A stretch of DNA of 64,000 nucleotides, from NCBI RefSeq assembly GCF_000582685.1, contig NZ_KK073768.1, positions 4,435,612 to 4,499,611 of the forward strand. Reading direction: 5' to 3'. Positions within the stretch are counted from its first letter, which is position 1; every line of letters begins with the position of its first letter. Positions 18,022 to 27,184 of this stretch are shown here, one piece after another. This DNA is from [Scytonema hofmanni] UTEX 2349 (GTDB lineage: Bacteria; Cyanobacteriota; Cyanobacteriia; Cyanobacteriales; Nostocaceae). The notes under the pieces were generated by a model that was not told where the DNA came from, did no database searches, and saw only the letters and a program-made list of their open reading frames with translations. The position numbers and the translations under genes are program-made.

Positions 18022-18948
18022 CTATTTGTTAATCGGTGAGTAGTTAATTGCTTTCTTTAACCTCTCTTTAAAAATATCCAAAGCAGTTGCCCTATAGACT
18101 GTTTTCTGTGTAAAAATATCTGCTTCTACATTACGCACAATAAACGGTGGATGCTCCAAAGGAAATTCCATTGCTTGGGTTGGTATATTAATGAACGAAC
18201 ATTCTTGATGAGAACTAAAATGAGTTGCGTCTGCACCAATACCAACATTAGAAACTAAATTTACATTGGGAATAATGCTGAGGCTACCCTGCATCCAGGA
18301 AGCAAATGTCCATTGGTAATCCCAGGTGATACCTGTAGGATTTTCATAAACTGATTGAAATATTCGCTGCCAATAATTTACTAGTTTCGGATCTATCAAA
18401 ATGTCATTTAAGAGATTTTCTGCTTGTACCTCTTTCCAGAGTTTGATGTTCAAATCATAATGTTGCCAAGCACGTCGCCAACTTGCCCAACCCCAGCAAT
18501 GAGTGTAGCGAGAAAAATAGTAACTATAATTTGTACGTCTGTGTCCGAATTGAACGTTCTGTGCAGAGATTGTTGAAATTCTAGTATCGTACCTGTATTT
18601 TTCGAGTAACTCTTCACAGAAGCGGAAAAAGGTTAGATTAGGTATGCAATCATCTTCTAAAATTATGGTTTCTTCTGTATGATTAAAAACCCAATCTAAT
18701 CCACTATAAACTCGTTTGGCACAGCCTAAATTAATATCAGAATAATTCTTGATAACTTCACAATCCCAATCAACTCTTTCAATAATTGCTCGAGTTGCTT
18801 CACACTTTTCTGCTTCACCCTCACGATCAGTGCGAGGTCCATCTGCTATCACAAATAGCTTTGAAGGTTTTACTTTGCGAATAACTTCAAAAACTTTCTC
18901 TGTGGTTTGCGGTCGTTTGAAAATAATAAAGGTAACTGGTGTATTCAT
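18022..18948 (-). CDS. GT-A type glycosyltransferase (HlpA-like)
   Basis: The product has 308 residues. The start TPVTFIIFKRPQTTEKVFE and LFVIADGPR resemble the sugar-transferase family often labelled 'hemolytic protein HlpA-like'. TIILEDDCIPN near 98 supplies an acidic metal-binding motif, and WGWASWRRAW near 155 is a conserved family block. It would act on the cytoplasmic side in repeat-unit synthesis. The gene sits between the polymerase and the flippase genes. The label 'hemolytic' in databases is historical and not supported by context. Confidence 0.85.
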   Translation of the reverse strand: MNTPVTFIIFKRPQTTEKVFEVIRKVKPSKLFVIADGPRTDREGEAEKCEATRAIIERVDWDCEVIKNYSDINLGCAKRVYSGLDWVFNHTEETIILEDDCIPNLTFFRFCEELLEKYRYDTRISTISAQNVQFGHRRTNYSYYFSRYTHCWGWASWRRAWQHYDLNIKLWKEVQAENLLNDILIDPKLVNYWQRIFQSVYENPTGITWDYQWTFASWMQGSLSIIPNVNLVSNVGIGADATHFSSHQECSFINIPTQAMEFPLEHPPFIVRNVEADIFTQKTVYRATALDIFKERLKKAINYSPINK

Positions 18949-19053
18949 GTTTGATTAGAATATTTTATTGAAACAAAAAAGCAAGTAAAAAAATATCAAT
19001 CACAATTGTCAAGATATGAAATATGGTTGCTCTACATAAATTACTGATGCTGT

Positions 19054-20376
19054 TCAAGAGTTAGAAAAAGGAAGGAGCGACTGAAGCTGGAGTTGAAATA
19101 GTTTTTGTGTTCTTTTATCAAATCCATTGCTTATAAAAGCGGCAACAGCTTGAGATATTATGGTTGCGATCGCTGCACCCAATCCCGCATATTTAGGAAT
19201 CAACAATAAGTTAAGAATGATGTTTAAGATTGCCCCTAATAAAGTCTTACCTAAAGAAACATTGTTCAAACCTTCAGCAACAAACCAGGGTGATGTTGCA
19301 ACACCCATAAATACAAACAACGAAGTCCAAATATGAACTGCTAATATTGGTCCAGCCTCTGCATATCCACTTCCAAACATTGCCATAATTATATTTCCGG
19401 ATAGGAATGTCATTGGTAGAGAAATTCCAATAGATATAAATGCCATTAGACGAAGTAATTGTCTTATCCGCTTATAGTAAAGAGTTTCTGATTTTTCTTT
19501 AGCTGCGTAGATTGAAGGACCAACGGAGGAAACAACAGTTGTCGGAATAAAATACCAAATCTCAGAAATTCGGACAGCAGCAGAATAAATACCAACTTCG
19601 CTATCTCCTATCATTTGACCTAACATTATCTGGTCAATTTTCATAAAAATCAGGATAGCGAATCCAGAAAAAATCAGAGGTAAACTCTCTTTCAAAAGTG
19701 TTTTGGCAGCAGAAAAACTCCATGTCCACAACCACACTGAAAATCCTTTGGCTTGGTAAATCATTACCAAGCTAATTGCATTCATCGCAAATTCTGCTAA
19801 TGTTACCCAAGCAAAAGCTATCAAAGGTGCTTTTGTTAAAATTAGTCCTACTTTGATGAGAGTATTTAGTAAATAAGCTGCGTTTTTAGCGATTACAGTG
19901 TATTTTGACTTCACCTGTGATTGAAACCACAGTTCAATAGTATCAACAGCCCGGAAAATTCCTGTCACGGCTAAAATCGTAACTAGCCATATCTTCAGTG
20001 CTTCCTTCTCACCTAAGAAAAACATACAGCCTACTGCTAGTAACACAGAGGCAATCCCACCCAGCAGTTTTAGCCAAAAAGCGGTTCCTAAAAGTTCCTC
20101 TTTGTTTGATGATTTAGATACAAGATGACGAACTAATACATCGTCTAGTCCGAGGGTGAAAATTGGACTAAATAAGCTGACAAAGGCTAAAGCATAATTA
20201 AACAGACCATACTGCTTTACTCCTAAGTAGCGTGCTACCCATACTCCTACGATCAAGCTTGCACCCATACGTAGAATGCGATCGCTAAACAACCAACCTG
20301 TATTGGTAATAATTGCACGCAGTCCAGAGCGAGATTTCAATTGTGATAAGTTGGGAATTTTCAATTTATTTAGCAT
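19054..20376 (-). CDS. Wzx-type oligosaccharide flippase
   Basis: The 440-residue polytopic protein has roughly 12 hydrophobic segments and belongs to the MATE/MVF-like polysaccharide flippases. It opens with a basic segment and then GWLFSDRILRMGASLIVG, a typical family N-terminus. GLDDVLVRHLV near 77 and the QIMLGQMIGDSEVGIYSAAVR-like region near 250-270 (first 20 residues of that block) are diagnostic. It moves the undecaprenyl-linked repeat unit from cytoplasmic to periplasmic leaflet for polymerisation. Same strand and neighbours indicate co-transcription with the polymerase and GT genes. Confidence 0.92.
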   Translation of the reverse strand: MLNKLKIPNLSQLKSRSGLRAIITNTGWLFSDRILRMGASLIVGVWVARYLGVKQYGLFNYALAFVSLFSPIFTLGLDDVLVRHLVSKSSNKEELLGTAFWLKLLGGIASVLLAVGCMFFLGEKEALKIWLVTILAVTGIFRAVDTIELWFQSQVKSKYTVIAKNAAYLLNTLIKVGLILTKAPLIAFAWVTLAEFAMNAISLVMIYQAKGFSVWLWTWSFSAAKTLLKESLPLIFSGFAILIFMKIDQIMLGQMIGDSEVGIYSAAVRISEIWYFIPTTVVSSVGPSIYAAKEKSETLYYKRIRQLLRLMAFISIGISLPMTFLSGNIIMAMFGSGYAEAGPILAVHIWTSLFVFMGVATSPWFVAEGLNNVSLGKTLLGAILNIILNLLLIPKYAGLGAAIATIISQAVAAFISNGFDKRTQKLFQLQLQSLLPFSNS

Positions 20377-20447
20377 TACGTTTTCATTTGACTATGTAAC
20401 ATTTTGAATTTCTATTATCCAAATTATTGCTAATTTATTTTCATCAA

Positions 20448-21446
20448 CTAAGTGGATACTTTCTCATTGATGCCTGACATTATTTGTAATTTCATCGCCA
20501 GAGCTTGCTTTACCAAAAGGCTAAACAAAGAAACAATTCCTTTAACTTTTGAATAAAGATTTTGTTCAAATAAAAATATTATTTTAAAATAAACAATAAA
20601 ATCTTTAGTTTTTGGGCAAGGTATTGTTTTCAACTCATCCAAAGACGTTAAAGCTAAAGACAACGGCAAACTAAAATTATTTCTTTGAATGATGTAATTA
20701 AATAAGTAATTACATTTTAAAAATCTCTTGTATTCATAATTTTTATCAGTGCTTAAAGTTTTATTATGGTAGTGATTATTATTATGTATTCTGTACATCA
20801 CTAAAGGTTTAGACATATAAAACTTTTTAGCTCCTACTAAAGAAGCTCCCCATACCAGACAGTCATCAGCCCTGACACGCCAATCTTCTATATATGGAAT
20901 GGGTAAAAATTTTCTTAGTACTTCTCTACGCATTGATAATGTTGAAGTTATAGAGCCAACCCATTCACCAATGCATAAAGTTCTAATTACCGAATAACCT
21001 AAATCTAAATCAACTCCATCAGTTTGAAATGTTCCTTCAACTGCACCAAATTTTTTGTAGGCACAAAACATAAAATCACATTCCCGATGTCTCCTATAAA
21101 AATTTAAGGCATTTTCTAAATATTCAGGCTCGTACATATCATCTGCATCTAAAAAAAAGATAATATCTCCAGTTGCCGCTGAAAAACCTTCGTTAAAAGA
21201 TGATAATTGTCCTTGATTTTTTTCTTTCAAGATACATTTAATATTCGCTGATTGGGCAAATTTAGCGATTATTTCCGCCGAATTATCTGTAGAGGCATCA
21301 TCAACAATAATAATTTCATCAAATTTAACTGTTTGATTTAATGCGCTATTAACTGCCTCTATAAGAAATTGAGCATAATTGTAATTATTAATCAAACAAG
21401 TTGTTTGGATTTTGTTTGTATCCATAGCTTGATAATGCCTCATCAC
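20448..21446 (-). CDS. GT2 family glycosyltransferase
   Basis: The 332-residue product has the GT-A signature: TTCLINNYNYAQFLIEAVNS, then IIIVDDASTDNSAEI near 45 and IIFFLDADDMYEP (DxD) near 95. The C-terminal third is basic, Leu-rich and may attach to the membrane. It is an inverting transferase of unknown sugar specificity. It is the second gene of the cluster, directly after the BY-kinase gene with a 59-bp gap. Base composition is strongly AT-rich compared with flanking housekeeping genes, as in the other middle genes of the cluster, which hints at lateral gain of the specificity genes. Confidence 0.9.
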   Translation of the reverse strand: MMRHYQAMDTNKIQTTCLINNYNYAQFLIEAVNSALNQTVKFDEIIIVDDASTDNSAEIIAKFAQSANIKCILKEKNQGQLSSFNEGFSAATGDIIFFLDADDMYEPEYLENALNFYRRHRECDFMFCAYKKFGAVEGTFQTDGVDLDLGYSVIRTLCIGEWVGSITSTLSMRREVLRKFLPIPYIEDWRVRADDCLVWGASLVGAKKFYMSKPLVMYRIHNNNHYHNKTLSTDKNYEYKRFLKCNYLFNYIIQRNNFSLPLSLALTSLDELKTIPCPKTKDFIVYFKIIFLFEQNLYSKVKGIVSLFSLLVKQALAMKLQIMSGINEKVST

Positions 21447-21505
21447 AAAATAAACTCCAGAAAAATAAGTGCAGGCTAATCAGCCAGTTGTAGCGCTTCT
21501 TTCAA

Positions 21506-23716
21506 TTACCTTGAATCAACTTCTCTCATCAATGAAGAATTATTGTTGGAAGTAATAGCTGTCTCAATCGCATCCTTGGTGTAATAAAAATAACTATCAG
21601 GTTCCCTCTTAACATTCACACCATTGATGACTATCCCTAAAACCTTCTGACCTGACTGAGTTAAAAACTCTTTGGCAGCATTAGCACTGTCTAAATTAAC
21701 TACTCCAGGACGAACTACTAGCAAGATACCGTCGGTGAGATTGCTTAAAACAGCAGCATCCGCAGTTCCTGACAATGCAGGAGTATCGAAAATTACAAAA
21801 TCGTAATCTCTGGCAAAGCTATTAAGTAATATTGCCATACGCTGGGAATCTAGAAGTGCCATTGGGTTCGGTGGCAAAACTCCAGATGAAAGTACATATA
21901 AGTTGGGAAGAACTTCTTGCACCGCAGCATTTAAAGAGACTTGATCGACAATGATATTGCTAAGTCCAACAGCATTAGTTAGTTCCCAGATATGATGCTG
22001 TATGGGATGACGCATATCTGCATCTACTAACAACACCCGACGCCCTAACTGAGCCATAGCCACAGCTAAATTTGCAGCTACTTCAGACTTTCCTTCTTTG
22101 GCAACGGAACTTGATACCACAATGCTTTTAAGCGGTTTATCAGAACATAGGAATTTCAAATTCGCTTGCAGTATTTGGTATGCGTCACCAAAGGGGAAGT
22201 GAGGAATATCTCTGCCTATGATTCTGGGAAGAGATTTATTTAATCCTGTGGCAGAATAATGATTTTTCCCATTTATACTCAACCCCGGAATGATTCCCAA
22301 AAGGGTGTATCTCATGACTTCTTTAGCTTCTTTGACTGTCTTGACTGAGCGATCCATCAAGTCTAAACTAAAGGCAGTAATGATACCCAGAAAAAGACCA
22401 GCTGCTCCTCCACCAACAATAAACAAAAGTTTGCGGGGACCTTCTGGTTTATCAGGTATTAAGGCATAGGAGATGACACGAGCATTGGGAATCTTTTGGT
22501 TCTCGGCAACAGAAATTTCTTGCAGTTTTGTCAAGAGTATTTCGTAAGTCGTTTGAGCTGCTTTCAGCTTGCGTTCTAGCTCCCGTTGAAACTGTTCTAG
22601 TCGTGGCAAATAACTTGCTCTTTGTCTATAAGTATTCACTTGTTGGGAGAGTGTGACAATTTGTCTTTCTAGACCGACACGTTGCGCCTCAGCACGGGTA
22701 ATATCTGCAATCAAGCCTTGTCGCAGTTGTCCAATCTGCAAACTTCCCTGTGTTACCTGCGCTTCACCAGCTACTTGTCCTGTCCGCTCTTGTAGCAAGC
22801 TCCTAAGAGCAGCAACTTTTTCTTCTAAGTTAGTAACCGTAGGGTGTCCGGCTTGGAAACGAGTACGTTCTAGTGTCAGTTGACTTTCTGCTTCCTGAAG
22901 TTGGGCAAGCACTTTTTGAACTCCAGGTGCTTGACTCAACTCAGATGCAATTACACCTTGCTGTGAATCTACTTGAGCTTGTTTGCGTAACTGTTCTAAA
23001 CGACCATTGACATCATCCAGTTGAGCTTGAGCTTGAGAAACTTGGCTGTTTAACTTAGAAATCGTATCAACTGCGGCATTTGCTTCTTGGTCTAATACAA
23101 TGACTTTATTCTTTTCTTTAAATTCCCTTAGTTCTGATTCGGCTCTTCTAACAGTTCCCTCAGCTTTGGGTAGTTGCATCTCAATAAATTTTTTGGCTGT
23201 CAGTGCTTCATCCTGATTTGCCTGCACATTCTGCTTAATATAAGTATTGATAACTGTATTGACAGCTTTACTAGCCAGTTCAGGATTGTTATCTCCATAA
23301 GTAATCTGTACAACATCGCTGCCTTTGATACCTTCTACCTTAAGTTTGGCGGCAAAGTCGCGAATCGGCAGGGGATTTCCTTTTGCATTTTTGAGATTGA
23401 GTAAACGAATCGTTTCTTGAAGCACTGGATTTGAAGTAACAATTTTTACCTGAGTTTCCAGAGGATTTTCGTTCTGATTCAATGCTTCTAGGCGTCCTAT
23501 ATCTTGCGTTAACCCTGTGAGTGAGGAAGTGCGATTAGTTTTAATCATCAAACTTCCTTCTGCTTTATATGAGGGTTTTAGAGAAAATGCATATAAAGAT
23601 CCAAGACTAACAGATATTCCAAAAATTCCTATTACAGGTAGCCAACGTCGTTGCAAAACCTGTAAGTATTTCCGAACATCTATTTCTTCAAAGTTTGGCA
23701 AAGATTCCATTGTCAT
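21506..23716 (-). CDS. Polysaccharide co-polymerase and bacterial tyrosine autokinase (Wzc-like)
   Basis: The product has 736 residues. The Wzz domain is at about 10-100 with TM1 near 30-50; a long coiled coil spans about 170-410; TM2 is near 430-450; a cytoplasmic BY-kinase domain occupies about 500-720. Walker A is SVAKEGKSEVA, Walker A' LLVDADMRHP, and Walker B FVIFDTPAL. The C-terminal Tyr cluster needed for autophosphorylation is short (YFYY near 705) compared with enteric Wzc. It controls chain length and couples polymerisation to export in the inner membrane. It heads the minus-strand cluster and so is probably closest to the main promoter. No Wza-type exporter or low-molecular-weight phosphatase gene is in the window. 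Confidence 0.93.
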   Translation of the reverse strand: MTMESLPNFEEIDVRKYLQVLQRRWLPVIGIFGISVSLGSLYAFSLKPSYKAEGSLMIKTNRTSSLTGLTQDIGRLEALNQNENPLETQVKIVTSNPVLQETIRLLNLKNAKGNPLPIRDFAAKLKVEGIKGSDVVQITYGDNNPELASKAVNTVINTYIKQNVQANQDEALTAKKFIEMQLPKAEGTVRRAESELREFKEKNKVIVLDQEANAAVDTISKLNSQVSQAQAQLDDVNGRLEQLRKQAQVDSQQGVIASELSQAPGVQKVLAQLQEAESQLTLERTRFQAGHPTVTNLEEKVAALRSLLQERTGQVAGEAQVTQGSLQIGQLRQGLIADITRAEAQRVGLERQIVTLSQQVNTYRQRASYLPRLEQFQRELERKLKAAQTTYEILLTKLQEISVAENQKIPNARVISYALIPDKPEGPRKLLFIVGGGAAGLFLGIITAFSLDLMDRSVKTVKEAKEVMRYTLLGIIPGLSINGKNHYSATGLNKSLPRIIGRDIPHFPFGDAYQILQANLKFLCSDKPLKSIVVSSSVAKEGKSEVAANLAVAMAQLGRRVLLVDADMRHPIQHHIWELTNAVGLSNIIVDQVSLNAAVQEVLPNLYVLSSGVLPPNPMALLDSQRMAILLNSFARDYDFVIFDTPALSGTADAAVLSNLTDGILLVVRPGVVNLDSANAAKEFLTQSGQKVLGIVINGVNVKREPDSYFYYTKDAIETAITSNNNSSLMREVDSR

Positions 23717-25163
23717 ATGTACAAACCTATAGAAAACAAGACTGTTTGTTGCAGATTGTTTGTAAGCATTCTCCTTGCAGTAGGACTGTGTTGTGTACGC
23801 TCTTTAAAGAAACAAGGCACTCTTTGCTGGAGGTAGAAGCCAGAAGGGAAGAGGATTTGACTTGTTTCTTCTATCCATGACGGAAGCGATCGCGTCCGTC
23901 ACCAGCTTTTATATTTGCGTTTTCTGTCACCTAATACCTGTTTGTTGAGGTTGTTTAGGAGTTCAAAAAAGCACTATCCAGGTGACATCTGTGCACCGAA
24001 TAGTATACAGCACGACCTAATGCTTGAATATTTGAGATAAAGATTGCACCTTCACCGCAATTTGACCTCTTTTATCGAAAGAGACAAATATAAGGTGATT
24101 TAAAATTTCATACCAAAAAGACCATTAAAGAACTATTCCAAAATGATGGATTAGATTTTTAATCGTGGTAGACATCTTTCTAGTATTGATTGACAAAAGC
24201 TTGGCAATGCATTCCCTGATAAATAACTGTCAGATATTGATGAGGTTATCAATTAAGAGTCAATTGTTTTAACTTTGAACTATTCCCTGGTGAATTGACT
24301 CACGGAAGACCTTTTGCGTTGAGTGCGGCAAAGCTCTCATCCGTATATATAGCGGAGGTTGATAAGTCGCTATTTCAACGTCCGCTATATATTGCACTGT
24401 CAGTAAGAACACTACTACTTACAATTTTCTTTTTTTTATTTAATGGCTTTTCATGTTTATTGTTCAACTCAGTTTGTGATACTGTTATTAGGAGTCTAAC
24501 ACTCTAGTTACTTAAGTAAAGTATACTTAGCAAACTTTACAAAAAATTTATTTATACCAGGTAGTGACTTCATATCGTTAAAATTTATACACATCGTAAC
24601 ATTGTTTAGTGTCAAAGTGTGGCGATCGCAGCAGGATATATAGACATAGGCGTAGTAATTAAATATGCATTTATCCAGAACCCATAGAGACGTAGGGTTC
24701 CCGGTGCGAACAGGGCAAACCTTTACGACAATTGATGTACATCAATATAAGCGTAGCCACCCAAAATTTGAGCCTGTCATTTTTTATAGTACTAAAAAAC
24801 TATGTCCCTCACCAGGATAATCAAAGATGCGATTGACACACCGTATTTTTCTAAGTATTACAAAGGTATGCGGAAGCCGCTGCGAAGCGATCGCATGTCG
24901 AATGCTTTATAGACAAGACTTACGCAACTGGCATATAGCGTTTCTCCGTCGAGTGAGGTACAGCAACCCCACCTCCTAATACGGTTCGGATAAGAAAATT
25001 AGCGAACCCAAAATCATTGTAGAGACGCGATATATTGCGTCTCTACAGAGAAGTTACCACTGCCATCAGATTTCGTCGAATCATCTAGAATGACTACAGG
25101 AGTCTTCTAGGTTTAACAATGTTAACCATGAAGCTTCCTGAATGATAGAGTCTATCTACCTTG
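23717..25163. other. 1.4-kb non-coding divergent region upstream of the exopolysaccharide cluster
   Basis: No gene is supported. It holds an 11-bp inverted repeat (TATATAGCGGA at 24346-24356 and its complement at 24381-24391, 24-nt spacing), a perfect palindrome TTGATGTACATCAA at 24732-24745, and a HIP1-rich patch near 24890. It also holds a partial TAGGACTTACGCA-like motif (GACTTACGCAA near 24919) and the composite repeat at 24978-25046. Its length and divergent position make it the likely control region for the cluster on one side and the GTPase on the other; no -35/-10 pair stands out. Confidence 0.5.
24978..25046. repeat. Composite repeat, second copy (inverse of 8331-8405)
   Basis: AATACGGTTCGGATAAG and GAACCCAAAATCATT are followed by the GTAGAGACG palindrome with core CGATATATTGCG (25019-25046). 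It matches the reverse complement of 8331-8405 with a few substitutions. These two copies lie on either side of the exopolysaccharide cluster in opposite orientation. Confidence 0.8.
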
Positions 25164-26498
25164 ATGCAAATGACTGAGCAAAATGATGCTAACTTGCCAT
25201 CAACTGATTCTCAACAGTCGAATGAATCGATTGATGAGGTGAAAACTTCTGGCAAGAATTACAGTAAAAACCACATTACTGAAGTCTGGAATAATGCAAC
25301 CAGTCGCTTAATGCAACTTTTACCCGTAGACCAATTAGCACAAAGTCTTGTCAAACAGTTGAGCGTCAGTGAAGCTCAAGTTGCAGAGATTTTGCAGACA
25401 GTCCGCGCCGAACTACCAACTACTGAAGCGCTGCTGATTGGTAAGCCACAAGCCGGAAAAAGTTCGATTGTGCGGGGACTGACGGGAGTTTCTGCCGAGA
25501 TTGTTGGTCAAGGATATCGTCCGCATACGCAACACACTGAACGCTACGCTTATCCTTCAAATGACTTGCCTTTACTTATTTTTACGGATACGGTCGGTTT
25601 GGGAGATGTGTATCAAGAAGAAAAGGCAATTATTCAAGAATTAATTGCTGATTTGCAAAAAGAAAGTCGCGGTGCGAGAATTTTGATTCTCACCGTGAAA
25701 ATCAATGACTTTGCTGTTGACTCGCTACGACAAATTGCGAAAGAATTACGTCAGAAATATCCAGATATTCCCTGTTTGCTAGCGGTTACTTGCTTGCATG
25801 AAGTTTATCCTCCAGGTACGGCAGATCATCCAGCTTATCCACCAGATTATCAGGAAGTCAAACGAGCATTTGCAGCAATTGAAGAAGCTTTTAGTGGAGT
25901 GTGCGATCGCTCTATCATGATCGATTTTACTTTAGAAGAAGATGGCTACACACCAGTATTTTATGGTTTGGAAGCGTTCAGAGATACTTTAGCAGATTTA
26001 CTTCCAGAGGCAGAATCCCAAGCGATTTATCAATTATTAGATCGCTCTGCTAGTGAGCAAATTGGCAACCTCTACCGCGATGTGGGACGCCGTTACATGT
26101 TAGCATTTGCAATTATGGCAGCTACAGTGGCGGCAGTACCGTTGCCACTGGCGACAATGCCAGTATTAACTGCATTGCAAGTATCGATGGTGGGGTTGTT
26201 GGGTAAATTGTATGGACAAACGCTGACACCATCGCAAGCGGGGGGTTTGGTGAGTGCGATCGCAGGTGGTTTTTTGGCAAAGGCGATCGCTCGCGAGTTG
26301 ATTAAATTTATACCAGGTTTTGGCAGCGTAATTGCTGCATCTTGGGCAGCGGCTTATACTTGGTCTTTGGGGGAAGGTGCTTGTGTTTATTTCGGTGATT
26401 TGATGGGGGGCAAAAAACCCGATCCGAAGAAGATTCAGTCAGTGATGCAAGTTGCTTTTGAAAGTGCGAAAGAACGGTTTAAGGGAATTAAAAAATAG
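25164..26498 (+). CDS. Era-like GTPase with C-terminal membrane-associated domain (DUF697-like)
   Basis: The product has 444 residues from the ATG at 25164 (a TTG one codon earlier is possible). After a polar N-terminus, the G domain shows Walker A GKPQAGKSS near 93-101, switch residues around HTQHTERYAY and the G3 motif DTVGLGD near 142. The C-terminal part (about 315-415) is Ala/Gly-rich and hydrophobic (ATVAAVPLPLATMPVLTALQ; later GGLVSAIAGG), like DUF697 domains that tether GTPases to membranes. The function is not established; related proteins are suspected to act at cyanobacterial membranes. It stands alone, divergent from the exopolysaccharide cluster. Confidence 0.88.
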   Translation: MQMTEQNDANLPSTDSQQSNESIDEVKTSGKNYSKNHITEVWNNATSRLMQLLPVDQLAQSLVKQLSVSEAQVAEILQTVRAELPTTEALLIGKPQAGKSSIVRGLTGVSAEIVGQGYRPHTQHTERYAYPSNDLPLLIFTDTVGLGDVYQEEKAIIQELIADLQKESRGARILILTVKINDFAVDSLRQIAKELRQKYPDIPCLLAVTCLHEVYPPGTADHPAYPPDYQEVKRAFAAIEEAFSGVCDRSIMIDFTLEEDGYTPVFYGLEAFRDTLADLLPEAESQAIYQLLDRSASEQIGNLYRDVGRRYMLAFAIMAATVAAVPLPLATMPVLTALQVSMVGLLGKLYGQTLTPSQAGGLVSAIAGGFLAKAIARELIKFIPGFGSVIAASWAAAYTWSLGEGACVYFGDLMGGKKPDPKKIQSVMQVAFESAKERFKGIKK

Positions 26499-26527
26499 GC
26501 ATTGCTGAATTGAGGTATGAATCTGGA

Positions 26528-26560
26528 TGTAGAGACGTAGCACAGAATAGTCTAATCAAG
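26528..26560. repeat. Half copy of the GTAGAGACG module
   Basis: GTAGAGACGTAGCAC occurs without its right arm, shortly after the GTPase stop codon. It is a degraded copy of the TAGCAC/GTGCTA-core type. Confidence 0.55.
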
Positions 26561-26636
26561 GATTTTGGTTTTACGTAAAATCCTGCGTCATACATGAAAT
26601 CAGGAACGCCAAAAAGTAAGGCGATCGCATCTGTAG

Positions 26637-26738
26637 TATCATGTCCGGAAAATTACTTATGATGTAAAGACGTTCCGGTGGAACGTCTCTACGACGGTTG
26701 CGACGTTTTTATTACTGTTAATTAAATGGACATGATAT
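26637..26738. mobile_element. MITE-like element with TATCATGTCCGG termini carrying a palindromic module
   Basis: Left end TATCATGTCCGG and right end TGGACATGATATA flank a 102-bp element. At 26664-26692 it contains a complete GTAAAGACG...CGTCTCTAC palindrome with core TTCCGGTGGAA. The sequence ATTACTGTTAATTAA before the right end is shared with the copy at 30977-31080. Confidence 0.75.
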
Positions 26739-27184
26739 AACCCTATTTTTGGGTTGTGAAGTGAAAAATGGGCGATCGCGTCGGGACACCTCTTGGGAAC
26801 TTCCTCATTACGGAAAAATCCCCCCAAGGTTAGCTGGTATACAAAAAACACACTTTTTCATAGGGCATCTTACGAAGTCGTGCTGATTTTTCGCTTATTT
26901 TACCCAACTTTTTGTCATACCTCCCATGAATTCTACCCAATTATCCGGACAATGGTAGGTTCTTTATGTAGAAATATTTCTTCTTAGATGGCTTTACTTT
27001 AGTATTGTCATAAAGGTAAAGTATATATGTAATTACCCTTAGGTTTGCGAAATCAAGGTCTAAGCATTGGTACTAATAGTTAGTTAGTTTTCATACTTAC
27101 TAGCATTGAGAGGACACAAATCCCAAATTAGGTTTGTGATCTTCAACTTGTCTTACTTAATCTTAAAGAGGGCTGAGAAATTTA
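26739..27184. promoter_or_regulatory. Spacer upstream of the di-haem protein with candidate promoter
   Basis: No gene is supported. A weak sigma-70-like pair is present: TTGTCA at 27005-27010 and TGTAAT at 27028-27033, 17 bp apart. It overlaps an inverted repeat CTTTAC...GTAAAG (26993-27021) that could be an operator. CACAAA...TTTGTG (27116-27139) forms a further inverted repeat in the predicted leader. All calls are by eye. Confidence 0.3.

Noticed and set aside
8477..23716. Identity with the heterocyst exopolysaccharide (HEP) island
   Set aside because: The general Wzx/Wzy functions are shared, but I could not match specific hep genes or gene order; no claim made.
24295..24507. 70-codon plus-strand frame in the divergent region upstream of the exopolysaccharide cluster
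   Set aside because: No ribosome-binding site, AT-biased composition, and it covers an inverted repeat; treated as non-coding.
26500..26620. GGCATTGCTGAATTGAGG after the GTPase gene considered as an IS end
   Set aside because: No matching inverted partner or target duplication found nearby.
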